A DNA stretch of 64,000 bases from Rhodospirillum sp. (lineage in GTDB: Bacteria; Pseudomonadota; Alphaproteobacteria; Dongiales; Dongiaceae). Below the pieces are notes generated by a model. The model was given only the letters and a program-made list of their open reading frames with translations. It was not told where the DNA came from and made no database searches. The stretch is from NCBI GenBank assembly GCA_013822765.1, contig PNKY01000010.1, positions 147,925-211,924 on the forward strand. Direction: 5' to 3'. Each line of letters starts with the position of its first letter. The first letter of the stretch is position 1. A program made the translations under genes and the position numbers. Shown one piece after another: positions 1-9,402 of this stretch.

Positions 1-958
1 TGTTCACGCGGTGCTGGTCGTTCGGCACGGCAAGCTGGTCTTCGAAGCCTATGCTGCCGGTAAGGATGAGAATTGGGGCGAGCCCCTTGGCGTCGTTCCT
101 CATGACGCCGCCACCAAACACGACGTGATGTCCATCTCGAAAAGCGTCGTTTCGCTGCTGTTCGGCATCGCACTCGAGCGAAAACTCATCGCTGGAACAG
201 ACGTTCCGGTCATGTCCTTCTTTTCGGAGTACGCGGAGCTGAAGACGCCCAAGTGGGACAAGATCCTGCTGCGCCATCTCCTCACTATGGCGCCGGGCTA
301 CGACTGGAACGAAGATACGCCGTGGATGGATCCCTACAATACCGTACGCGCGATGTCCGAAGCTGCGGACCCCTATCGTTACATCCTCGGGCGCGAAGTC
401 CTCTATGAGCCGGACGCGAGATGGCAATACAACAGCGGTGCGACCGCGCTGCTCGGCGCCGTGCTGAAGAAAGCAACCGGCAAGCCACTGGACCAATTCG
501 CCAAGGAAGCGCTGTTCGATCCGCTTCACATCGAGGATTTCGAATGGAGCGGCATGATTAATGGCGAGCCAGCGGCCTTCGGCGGCTTGCGCCTTCGGCC
601 GCGTGATACGGCGAAAATCGGCCAGCTGGTGCTGAATGGCGGCACATGGCAGGGACAGCGCGTCGTGCCGGAGAATTGGGTGAAGCAGTCGACCAAACCG
701 CGCTTTGATACGTCATGGGGTGGAATGCGGTATGGGTATCAGTGGTGGCTTGGCACTTCCCCTTTCGGCGCCGGCAGAACAGTCGATTGGATCGCCGCCT
801 TCGGCGTCGGCGGCCAGAGGATCTTCATTGTCCCCGCGCTCGATCTGGTCGTTGTTACGAACGCCGGCCTTTATGCTGACGGCGGCGAGAGCGCCATTGT
901 CCGATCGATCTTCGAATACCGCGTCCTGCCGGCCATACGCGATCCGATCCCACAATAA
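1..958 (+). CDS. Serine hydrolase, beta-lactamase/class C-like family (5' end cut by window edge)
   Basis: The frame is open from base 2 onward and reads sensibly before the first usable GTG at 11, so the true start lies to the left of the window. The visible 315 residues carry the family's nucleophile motif S-I-S-K (residues 41-44 counted from the GTG) and the catalytic tyrosine in a YNSG context (residue 140). These are hallmarks of the penicillin-binding/6-aminohexanoate-dimer-hydrolase type fold. The order of motifs and the C-terminal Gly-rich strand match serine hydrolases that cleave esters, amides or D-amino-acid peptides. The signal peptide, if any, is outside the window. The substrate cannot be assigned, and true beta-lactamase activity is not implied. 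The gene ends in TAA. Confidence 0.85.
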   Translation, partial: VHAVLVVRHGKLVFEAYAAGKDENWGEPLGVVPHDAATKHDVMSISKSVVSLLFGIALERKLIAGTDVPVMSFFSEYAELKTPKWDKILLRHLLTMAPGYDWNEDTPWMDPYNTVRAMSEAADPYRYILGREVLYEPDARWQYNSGATALLGAVLKKATGKPLDQFAKEALFDPLHIEDFEWSGMINGEPAAFGGLRLRPRDTAKIGQLVLNGGTWQGQRVVPENWVKQSTKPRFDTSWGGMRYGYQWWLGTSPFGAGRTVDWIAAFGVGGQRIFIVPALDLVVVTNAGLYADGGESAIVRSIFEYRVLPAIRDPIPQ

Positions 959-988
959 GGCCGGTCACATTAGTCGAATGGCACGGGG

Positions 989-1282
989 CTATTCCTCCGC
1001 CTTCCGGTCCGAATGCCCCAGCGTGCGCTCCGGCGCGATCACGTCGCGCAGGCGCTGCTTCAGCTCGGCGAGTTCGGCATAGCGGCCTTCGCCCTTGCGC
1101 GACCAGATGGTTTGACCGTCCACCCGCACCTCGAACACGCCGCCGGTGCCGGGGATGAGCGCCACTTCGCCGATCTCGTCCTGGAACGTCGTGAGCAGCT
1201 CTTGCGCCGTCCAGCCTGCGCGCAGCAGCCAGCGGCACTGGGTGCAGAACTCGATCTCGACGCGGGGTGATCTAGGTTGCAC
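989..1282 (-). CDS. SelT/SelW/SelH-family (Rdx) thioredoxin-like protein
   Basis: A 97-residue protein with a redox motif C-T-Q-C near residues 13-16, where selenoprotein W homologues have CxxU, and the short beta-alpha-beta layout of the Rdx family (VEIEF, CTQCRW, GTGGVFEV). It starts with GTG and its first 11 bases overlap the 3' end of the AmpG-like gene upstream on the same strand, so the two are probably translationally coupled. Rdx proteins are cytoplasmic thiol-redox proteins without a firmly assigned substrate. This copy uses cysteine, so no selenocysteine recoding is needed. The family call is confident; the cellular role is unknown. Confidence 0.85.
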   Translation of the reverse strand: MQPRSPRVEIEFCTQCRWLLRAGWTAQELLTTFQDEIGEVALIPGTGGVFEVRVDGQTIWSRKGEGRYAELAELKQRLRDVIAPERTLGHSDRKAEE

Positions 1283-2657
1283 GGCTGCGCTGGATGATGG
1301 CGCCGCTGGGATAGAGCCGCATGATCCACAGCAGCAGCAACAAGCCGGGAATGGCGAGGAACGCGGTCAGGCTCCAGAAGGTGGCCCAATCGGTGTGGTC
1401 TGCCAGCCAGCCGCTGCCGGACGACAGCCAGGTGCGGCCTTGCGCCATGAAAGAGGTCAGCAAGGCGTATTGCGTCGCCGTGAAGGCGACATTGCACAGG
1501 CCGGAGAGATAGGCGACCAATGCCGCGCCAGCCGCGCCACCGGCAATATTGTCGGCGGTGATGGCAATTGCCAGGGCGGGCAGGTCATGCGGATAGTCGG
1601 CGCACACGGCGCTGAGTATCGCATTCGGATCGGCCCCGATCGCTTCCTTGGCGCACAGACCGTATTCGGTGCCGCGCATCGCGACATAGGCAAAGGCGAA
1701 ATTGGTGACTGCCTGCAGGATGCCGCCAATCAGAAGCGCACGGAACACGCCCCATCTTGCGACGGCAATGCCGCCGATGAGGGCGCCGACTATTGTCATC
1801 CATATGCCCCATACCTTGCTGACGCTGGCAATCTCGACGCCGCTATAACCCATCTCGACATAGAACGGATTGGCCATCGTGCCGCCCAGCGCGTCACCGA
1901 ATTTGTAAAACAGGACAAACAGCAGAATGACGACCCACCCGGTGCGACCCATGAAATCCGCGAAGGGATCGATTACAGATTCCTTGACCCATTGGGCGTA
2001 ATCGCGCTTGCCGTGCTGCACGGTGACCTTCGGTTCCGGCACGAACAACGTGACGACGGCGGCTACGACCATGGCGGCACTGAGCACGCTGAAGACGATG
2101 GGCCACGAAACGAAGTCGGACATTCCGACCGCACCGGCACCAGCCAGCAACAGGCCAAAGCGATAGCCGACTTGCGTGGCGGCCGCGCCATGGCCTTGCT
2201 CGTCCTGCGGCAGGTATTCGATGCGATAGGCGTCGATCACAATATCCTGGCTGGCGGACAGGAACGCGACGATGACGGCGGCCAGCGCTGTCATCCAAGG
2301 ATCGACGCGCGGGTCGATCTGTCCCATCCAGAAGATCGCGATAGCGAGCAGCACCTGGGTCAACAGCAGCCAGCTCTTGCGGCGACCCAGCAGACGGGTC
2401 AGCACTGGCAGCGGAATCTGGTCCATGATGGGCGACCAGAGGAACTTGAAGGTGTAGGGCGTGCCGACCAGCGCGAACAGGCCGATGGTGGTCTTGTCGA
2501 CCCCGACCTTGGAGAGCCAGTAAGAGAGGGTGGAGAGCGTCAGCAGGAGCGGCAGGCCGGACGCGAAGCCCATCGCCAGGATGATCAGCATGCGGGGCGT
2601 GAGATAGGCCGCGACCGCCGACCACCAGTCCTTTTTCACGGCAACAGCTTCGGCCAT
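1272..2657 (-). CDS. AmpG-like major facilitator permease
   Basis: A polytopic membrane protein of about 461 residues with many hydrophobic segments and MFS loop motifs (GRRKSW after the second helix pair). It resembles AmpG, the inner-membrane importer of anhydro-muropeptides for cell-wall recycling. The ATG at 2657 was chosen over a longer frame reaching 2732 because AGAGGATG lies just upstream and the extra residues are not membrane-like. The 3' end overlaps the SelW-like gene. An acetyl-CoA transporter of the same AT-1/AmpG-like branch is the main alternative. No ampC or ampD homologue is adjacent, so a role in beta-lactamase induction is not implied. Confidence 0.8.
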   Translation of the reverse strand: MAEAVAVKKDWWSAVAAYLTPRMLIILAMGFASGLPLLLTLSTLSYWLSKVGVDKTTIGLFALVGTPYTFKFLWSPIMDQIPLPVLTRLLGRRKSWLLLTQVLLAIAIFWMGQIDPRVDPWMTALAAVIVAFLSASQDIVIDAYRIEYLPQDEQGHGAAATQVGYRFGLLLAGAGAVGMSDFVSWPIVFSVLSAAMVVAAVVTLFVPEPKVTVQHGKRDYAQWVKESVIDPFADFMGRTGWVVILLFVLFYKFGDALGGTMANPFYVEMGYSGVEIASVSKVWGIWMTIVGALIGGIAVARWGVFRALLIGGILQAVTNFAFAYVAMRGTEYGLCAKEAIGADPNAILSAVCADYPHDLPALAIAITADNIAGGAAGAALVAYLSGLCNVAFTATQYALLTSFMAQGRTWLSSGSGWLADHTDWATFWSLTAFLAIPGLLLLLWIMRLYPSGAIIQRSRAT

Positions 2658-2871
2658 TCCGCATCCTCTCTGCTGCGCCCGACTCGGGCGTAGGAGCCGG
2701 CACGTCTGCTCAATCGTTACGCACTTGCCCAAAGCGCGTCCAGATGGTCGCCGGCCAAGGCGCGAGAAATCGATGCAGAATCAAGGGAGAGACCGCTGGC
2801 ACGACCCTTGCTGAATGTAAGCGGGACGGGGCCTTGATTCCCTCGTGATTTGACCATCCCCAGAACGACTA

Positions 2872-2905
2872 GGGCGCATCGCCAACGATGCGCCCCTTCT
2901 TTTGT
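2872..2905 (+). terminator. Intrinsic-terminator-like hairpin between mmuM-like gene and ampG-like gene
   Basis: A perfect 10-bp stem, GGGCGCATCG/CGATGCGCCC, with a CCAA loop is followed on the plus strand by CTTCTTTTGT. It lies directly after the stop of the minus-strand homocysteine methyltransferase gene. The T-rich side, however, is on the plus strand, where no gene ends. On the minus strand the stem is preceded by an A-rich stretch and followed by CTAGTCGTTCT, a poor U tract. It may still end minus-strand transcription weakly. Confidence 0.5.
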
Positions 2906-2910
2906 GCGCG

Positions 2911-3807
2911 TTAGGCGCGCAACGCTCTGAGCGAAGCGATGTGCTCCGGTCCGATGCCGCAGCAGCCGCCGACGATGTCGGCGCCGTGCAGCACCCACGC
3001 CTTGGCGAACTGGGCATAGCGGGCCGGCGTCAAGTCGGCGCGGATGTCGCTCAGGACCTCGTTGGCGGCTTCCTCGCGCTGCGGCGGGAAGGCGTTGGCG
3101 TAGATGCCGATCCGCGCCTTGAAGCCGTGCGCCTCGCGCACCGCGCGGGCGGCATCGACCGCGCCCTCCATGATCTCCGGCTGGCAGCAATTGAACAGCA
3201 CGGCATCGACGCCGCGCTCCAGCATGGCGGTGACCGCGGCGGCCACGCACTCGCCGGAGCGCAGCTTGGGCCGCGCCAGGTCCGCGTTGTCGTCGTCCAG
3301 GGTGAAGGAGACCCAGAACGGGCGCTTGTCGCCGGCAAGCGCCGCTTTGGCAAACTGCGCCTCGGCGAGCGAACTCTGCGTCTCGGCCAGCCACAGGTCG
3401 ACGTGCGGCGACAGCCCGTCGATCAGCGGGCGGATGAGTGCGGGCGCCTTGGCCTCATCGAACAGGTCCGGGCGATAGGAGCCGAACAGCGGCGGCAGCG
3501 AGCCCGCGACCCGGACCGGGTGCTTGGCGCCCTCCGTCGCCTTGCGCGCCATCCGGCCGGCGAGGTCGGCCAGCTTCTCGCCCTCGGCCCGGAACTTCGC
3601 CTCGCCGATATGGAAGGGCACCAGCGCATAGGAGTTGGTGGTGATGACCTCCGCTCCGGCCTCGACGAAGCGCCGGTGCGCACGCTCCACCGTCTCGGGC
3701 GCCAGCATGAGGGCCAGCGCCGACCACTCCGGCTGCTTGAACGGCGCGCCCATGCGATGCAGCTCGCGGCCCATGCCGCCGTCGAGGATGGTGAAGTTGG
3801 AGGTCAT
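2911..3807 (-). CDS. Homocysteine S-methyltransferase family protein
   Basis: A 298-residue protein with the family opening TILDGGMGRELHR and the zinc-binding cysteines expected of the fold: one in VLFNCCQPE in the middle and the GGCCGIGPEHI pair near the C-terminus. Such enzymes move a methyl group from S-methylmethionine or a betaine to homocysteine to make methionine. The length equals stand-alone MmuM-type enzymes, so this is not a cobalamin-dependent MetH fragment. It is a single minus-strand gene with a palindromic repeat in front and a hairpin behind. The methyl donor cannot be read from the sequence. Confidence 0.85.
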   Translation of the reverse strand: MTSNFTILDGGMGRELHRMGAPFKQPEWSALALMLAPETVERAHRRFVEAGAEVITTNSYALVPFHIGEAKFRAEGEKLADLAGRMARKATEGAKHPVRVAGSLPPLFGSYRPDLFDEAKAPALIRPLIDGLSPHVDLWLAETQSSLAEAQFAKAALAGDKRPFWVSFTLDDDNADLARPKLRSGECVAAAVTAMLERGVDAVLFNCCQPEIMEGAVDAARAVREAHGFKARIGIYANAFPPQREEAANEVLSDIRADLTPARYAQFAKAWVLHGADIVGGCCGIGPEHIASLRALRA

Positions 3808-3826
3808 CGAAGATCCGATCTCAAGA

Positions 3827-3943
3827 CCCCCTCCCCCAAGTTGGGGGAGGGTAGGGGTGCGGGTTGCTCTCTCGAGCGAAGGCTGGCGCCAAGCTGAACC
3901 ATCGCCCCCACCCTAACCCTCCCCCGGCTCGGGGGAGGGGATG
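3827..3943. repeat. Pair of GC-rich REP-like palindromes
   Basis: Two hairpin-capable palindromes fill the gap between the homocysteine methyltransferase and typA. One is CCCTCCCCCAA/TTGGGGGAGGG at 3829-3851. The other is CCCTCCCCCG/CGGGGGAGGG at 3917-3939. Both share the CCCTCCCCC core and have GTAGGGG or CCCTAAC flanks in mirror orientation, as in dispersed REP/BIME-type elements of alphaproteobacteria. A third relative lies at 57089-57116. The 3917-3939 hairpin sits just downstream of the typA stop. Confidence 0.6.
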
Positions 3944-3964
3944 GTTCGGCGGCGCACTATGAGC

Positions 3965-5797
<1,833 letters not shown>

Positions 5798-5936
5798 GAT
5801 CGTGGCTTTCAAACTGAGCAAAAGGGCGCGCCGCTCATGGCTAAGCGCGCGGTCGAATCGGCGAACAAAGTCTCGCCGGATCAGCCGAGTGTCGGCGGCG
5901 TTCCCGAGGTATAGCGGCTGAATGCGTGCATGACGG

Positions 5937-6923
5937 TTACAGCCTGCGGAGCAACAGTTCGGCGAGCGGCGTCTCGGGCCGGGCGCCGATATGGGAAATG
6001 ATCTCGCCCGCGGCCAGCGCGGCGATGCGGCCGCAGGTCTCGAACTCGCGGCCGTGAGTATAGCCGTAAAGGAAGCCGGAAGCGTAAAGATCGCCGGCGC
6101 CGGTCAGGTCGACGACGCGGTCGACTGGCCAAGCCGGGATCTCGATCATCGCGTCCGCGGTCACGATCACCGAGCCGTGCTCGCTGCGGGTCAGCGCCGC
6201 GAGGTCGCAATGCTGCTGGGTGATGCGTGCGGCCTCGTTCCAGTCGTCGGTCTCCCACAGCGCGGTGATCTCGCTGATGTTCGCAAACAGGATGTCGACG
6301 TGGTTGCGGACCAGATCCTGGAATTCCTTGAGATAGCGGTTCACGCAGAAGGAGTCGGAGAGGCTGAGGGCCACTTCCTGCCCGGCGTCGTGGGCGATGC
6401 GCGCGGCCTTCAGGAACGCTTCCTTGGCCAGCGGCGGGTCCCACAGATAGCCTTCCATATAGGTGACCCGGGCGCGCTGGATCAAATGCGGGTCGATGTC
6501 CGCCGGGGTCAGCTCGTGGCAAGCGCCAAGGTAGGTGTTCATGGTGCGCTCGCCGTCCGGCGTCACCAAGATCATGGAGCGGGCGGTCGGCGTCGAAGAG
6601 GTGGCGGGGGCGATGTCGTACTGCACCCCGGCGGCCCGCACGTCGTGGCGGAAGATGCCGCCCAGCTGATCGTTGCCGACCTTGCCGATGAAGGCGGCCT
6701 TGCCGCCCAGGCTGGCGACCCCAACGGCGGTGTTGGCGGCGCAGCCGCCGGAAATCTCGATCGCGGGGCCCATGGCGGCATACAGCTCCTCGGCCCGGGC
6801 GGTATCGATCAGGGTCATGGAACCCTTGGCGACCTCGATCCGCTCGATGAAGGCTTCGTCGCAATGCGCCAGGACGTCGACGATCGCGTTGCCGATGCCG
6901 ACCACGTCAATGACTTCAGACAT
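5937..6923 (-). CDS. Adenosine kinase (PfkB/ribokinase family)
   Basis: A 328-residue sugar/nucleoside kinase with both PfkB signatures: a GG motif region with SGGCAANTAVGVASLGG near residues 58-74, and the anion-hole/catalytic-base motif DLTGAGDLYASGFLYG near residue 265. The N-terminal VVGIGNAIVDV and overall length match bacterial adenosine kinases, which phosphorylate adenosine to AMP in purine salvage. The ATG at 6923 fits the family N-terminus. A promoter-like element and an inverted repeat lie directly upstream. Another PfkB nucleoside or sugar kinase is the alternative. Confidence 0.9.
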   Translation of the reverse strand: MSEVIDVVGIGNAIVDVLAHCDEAFIERIEVAKGSMTLIDTARAEELYAAMGPAIEISGGCAANTAVGVASLGGKAAFIGKVGNDQLGGIFRHDVRAAGVQYDIAPATSSTPTARSMILVTPDGERTMNTYLGACHELTPADIDPHLIQRARVTYMEGYLWDPPLAKEAFLKAARIAHDAGQEVALSLSDSFCVNRYLKEFQDLVRNHVDILFANISEITALWETDDWNEAARITQQHCDLAALTRSEHGSVIVTADAMIEIPAWPVDRVVDLTGAGDLYASGFLYGYTHGREFETCGRIAALAAGEIISHIGARPETPLAELLLRRL

Positions 6924-6952
6924 GCATACCTATCTGGGAAACCTGTCGGTAC

Positions 6953-7000
6953 CCGCCAAAAAAGTTGGCGGAGTATAGTCAGGGATCGCGAATCGCAAAC
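6953..7000 (-). promoter_or_regulatory. Candidate sigma-70 promoter with inverted repeat ahead of adenosine kinase gene
   Basis: Read on the minus strand, TTTGCG is followed after 16 bases by TATACT (6973-6978), a fair -35/-10 pair. Immediately downstream, at the expected transcript start, is the inverted repeat CCGCCAA-N5-TTGGCGG (6953-6971). It ends about 30 bases before the start codon and could be an operator or a 5' UTR hairpin. Confidence 0.4.
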
Positions 7001-7113
7001 CAGAATCGCAACGCGGCAGTGCATGCCCCATATTCTGAGAGGCGATGGCTGGCTGGGGCCGGCCTGGGGCGGTTCGACTTTCAGATAAGACGTTGATAAG
7101 AAAGGAAATAACC

Positions 7114-7806
7114 TTGTTCAGCGCAATCAGCATGACCCTTGGCCAACTGAACGATCCGCCGATCCGGCGCGTCATCGGCAAGACCCTGGGCCTCGCCATC
7201 CTCGGCTACGTCGTGTTTGTGGTGCTGGTGTACGTGCTGATCGGCTGGATCTCGGGCCTCAGCGGGTGGCTGGAAGGCCTGGCGCAGTTCGGCGGGGTGC
7301 TGGCCGCGATGTTCATCGCCTGGTTCATCTTCCCGGCGGCCGCCGCCGCCATTGCCGGCATCTTCGCTGATGAAGTGATCGACGCGGTCGAGGCCAAGCA
7401 TTATCCCGGCCTGCCGCCGGCGCGCCCCGTTCCAATGCTCGCCGCCGTGGTGGACGGTTTGAAGCTGGCCGCCATTGCGCTGGTGGTAAACGTGGTCGCC
7501 TTGCCGCTGCTGGTCATTCCGCCGGTCTATGTCCTGTTCACCTGGGTCGTGAACGGCTGGCTGCTCGGGCGCGAGTATTTCGAGATGGTGGCGTTGCGGC
7601 GCGTGGACCGGGCCACGGCGCTTGAATTGCGCCGCCGTCATAACCGAACGTTTACCATCGCCGGTGTCATGATAGCCGTCTGCCTGACCATACCGTTCGT
7701 CAACCTCGTTGCGCCGGTGTTGGGGGCGGCTTTTATGGTGCACGTGGCTCAGAATGTGCTAAACCACAAACGGATCGCGACTCAGGCGGTCAAGCCATTG
7801 GCATAA
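7114..7806 (+). CDS. EI24/CysZ-like multi-pass membrane protein
   Basis: A protein of about 230 residues with four to six hydrophobic segments and the layout of EI24-domain (PF07264) proteins: an early amphipathic segment, paired helices, GREYFEMVALRR in the middle and PFVNLVAPVLGAAFMVH near the end. CysZ, the sulfate permease of gammaproteobacteria, belongs to this family, but alphaproteobacterial members are uncharacterised. The TTG at 7114 has AAAGGA seven bases upstream and is preferred; ATG 7132 is the alternative and GTG/ATG further upstream lacks a ribosome site. No sulfur-assimilation gene is adjacent, so sulfate transport is unsupported here. Confidence 0.75.
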   Translation: MFSAISMTLGQLNDPPIRRVIGKTLGLAILGYVVFVVLVYVLIGWISGLSGWLEGLAQFGGVLAAMFIAWFIFPAAAAAIAGIFADEVIDAVEAKHYPGLPPARPVPMLAAVVDGLKLAAIALVVNVVALPLLVIPPVYVLFTWVVNGWLLGREYFEMVALRRVDRATALELRRRHNRTFTIAGVMIAVCLTIPFVNLVAPVLGAAFMVHVAQNVLNHKRIATQAVKPLA

Positions 7807-7917
7807 GCCGGGGATTCGAAGTCTGGGTCGTTCGTTGGGGCTGATGCGGCCCACCACCTGAGAGTATGCCGCGCTGGGGCCACGGGGCGCACTCCGACCT
7901 CACGGGAAAGGTTTAAG

Positions 7918-8490
7918 ATGTTCGGAAAGAAGAAGGACGAGATGTCGACGCCAACCAACGCGGATACCACGACCGCCACGTCGTCCGCCGACCAGAGCAA
8001 GAGCTACCTGCGCCAGGATGCGCCGAGCAGTCCGGGCGTGTCGCGACCCGCGGCCCCGGAGATTGCCCGCCGCCCACCCGATCTCAGCGCCTTCACGCAA
8101 CGCCGCGACCAGCCGTCTTCCTCCGCGCCGCGTGCCGGCGAGACCGACCACAAGAAGCTGATCGTCGGCCGCGAGATCATTCTCAACGGCGAGATCCGCA
8201 CCTGCGATTTCCTGGTGGTCGAAGGCCGCGTCGAAGCGGTGCTGAACGACTGCCGCCAGATCGACATCGCCTCGTCGGGCCAGTTCAAGGGTTCGGCTGA
8301 TATCGAATCCGCCGACATCAGCGGCCGGTTCGATGGCGACCTGACAGTGCACGGCCGCTTGACGGTGCGCGCGACCGGCCGGGTGTTCGGCAAGGTGAAG
8401 TATGGCCAGCTCGAAGTGGAGCGCGGCGGCATCATCTCCGGCACCGTGGAATCGCTGCCGGAAGCCAGCGCCAGCGAAGCAGCGGCGTAA
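7918..8490 (+). CDS. Bactofilin family cytoskeletal protein
   Basis: A 190-residue protein with a polar, Ser/Thr/Pro-rich N-terminal tail (about residues 1-75). A beta-helical core follows, in which short hydrophobic/Gly repeats recur (IILNGEIRTCDFLVVEGRVE, SADIESADISGRFDGDLTVHG, RVFGKVKYGQLEVERGG), and the tail is short and Ala/Glu-rich. This is the bactofilin (DUF583) layout. Bactofilins polymerise without nucleotide into membrane-associated filaments that position cell-wall enzymes. The start ATG has GGGAAAGG upstream. A 10-bp hairpin follows the gene at 8509. Confidence 0.92.
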   Translation: MFGKKKDEMSTPTNADTTTATSSADQSKSYLRQDAPSSPGVSRPAAPEIARRPPDLSAFTQRRDQPSSSAPRAGETDHKKLIVGREIILNGEIRTCDFLVVEGRVEAVLNDCRQIDIASSGQFKGSADIESADISGRFDGDLTVHGRLTVRATGRVFGKVKYGQLEVERGGIISGTVESLPEASASEAAA

Positions 8491-8508
8491 CAGTTCGATG
8501 GCTTGACC

Positions 8509-8533
8509 GCCGGCGCTGGAGGGCAGCGCCGGC
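8509..8533 (+). terminator. Hairpin downstream of bactofilin gene
   Basis: A perfect 10-bp inverted repeat, GCCGGCGCTG-GAGGG-CAGCGCCGGC, begins 18 bases after the bactofilin stop. No T run follows, so it is either a weak terminator or an mRNA 3'-end stabiliser. A second shorter GGCCGG...CCGGCC repeat follows it. Confidence 0.45.
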
Positions 8534-8590
8534 CGGTTCTCGAGACAGGCCGGCCCTACCCGGCAGAGTGCTTTTGGGCGGGGGCCCGAA

Positions 8591-9031
8591 ATGCGAGTTG
8601 CCCAGATCGGTGGGGTGGGTTGGGTCGCGCTGATCGGCGCGATGCTGCTCGTTTCCGCTTGCCAGTCCCCCGCCTCATACGACCGGACCCACCCATCCGA
8701 GTCTGATCCCGCCGCCAGCAAAGCGAGCGCGCAACCTGCCGCACTGATCCTGTCCGACGATCCAAACTCCTTCATCGGCCTCGGCGATGCCGAGTTGTCG
8801 CGCACGCTGGGCCAGCCTAAGCAGGTGCGCAAGGATGACCCGGCCGAGATCTGGCAATATTCCGGCGCCGATTGCGTGGTGGATTTCTATCTCTATGCCG
8901 CCGATGCCGGCGGCCTCGCGGTCGCCTACATGGAAGCTCGCAACCAGGCGGCGGAAGCAACGCCCGCCGACCGATGCGTCAGATCGCTGATGCAGTCGGT
9001 GTCCGCGGAACCGCAGCAGAAGACGCTGTAA
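8591..9031 (+). CDS. Small lipoprotein of unknown function
   Basis: A 146-residue protein with a signal peptide ending in the lipobox LVSAC (Cys24), so it is probably a lipid-anchored envelope protein. The mature part has a Ser/Ala/Pro linker and a compact domain with FIGLGDAELSRTLGQPKQVRKDDPAEIWQY. This resembles the beta-hairpin comparison motif of SmpA/BamE-like outer-membrane lipoproteins (GxxxxEVxxxLGxPxxxR...W.Y). Two cysteines follow later (SGADCVVDF and ADRCVRS). It is not recognised as a named protein. It lies between bactofilin and a multicopper oxidase without close spacing. Confidence 0.7.
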   Translation: MRVAQIGGVGWVALIGAMLLVSACQSPASYDRTHPSESDPAASKASAQPAALILSDDPNSFIGLGDAELSRTLGQPKQVRKDDPAEIWQYSGADCVVDFYLYAADAGGLAVAYMEARNQAAEATPADRCVRSLMQSVSAEPQQKTL

Positions 9032-9402
9032 GCCACCGCGTCGGACATCGTCCGGTCGCCGTTACCACAATCAGGTTCGCTGGAGGTTTGGGCGGAGCCG
9101 GAACGGTCGCAGGCTGCGATACCGCGTCCGCTCCGGCCCCGTGACATCGGGCCCGCCGTCTGGGATGGCACTTGGCGCCGACTTGAGCCGCCTGAGATAA
9201 CACCGCGGTGGTTGAAGCGACCTTAACCGGACGCATCCAATCGCGCGGGAGAACGAGCTAGGCCAAAAGGCATAGACTCGGACCGGGGCGCGAAGCCGCG
9301 AAACGCGCCGATTCCTGCCTTATGCGTCACGGGGTCGCTGCCAGGGGGCAGGGTTGGAGGGCCGGTCTTGGCGCGGAGATTGGTGAAGACTAGGTTTCCA
9401 GC
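9032..9402. other. Intergenic region, no gene recognised
   Basis: There are 371 bases between the lipoprotein and the multicopper oxidase. No open frame with a ribosome site and recognisable protein was seen on either strand. The right half contains the short GC-rich imperfect repeat GCGCGAAGCCGCGAAACGCGC around 9290. The region presumably holds the oxidase promoter, but no convincing -35/-10 pair or CueR-type dyad was found. Confidence 0.4.
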
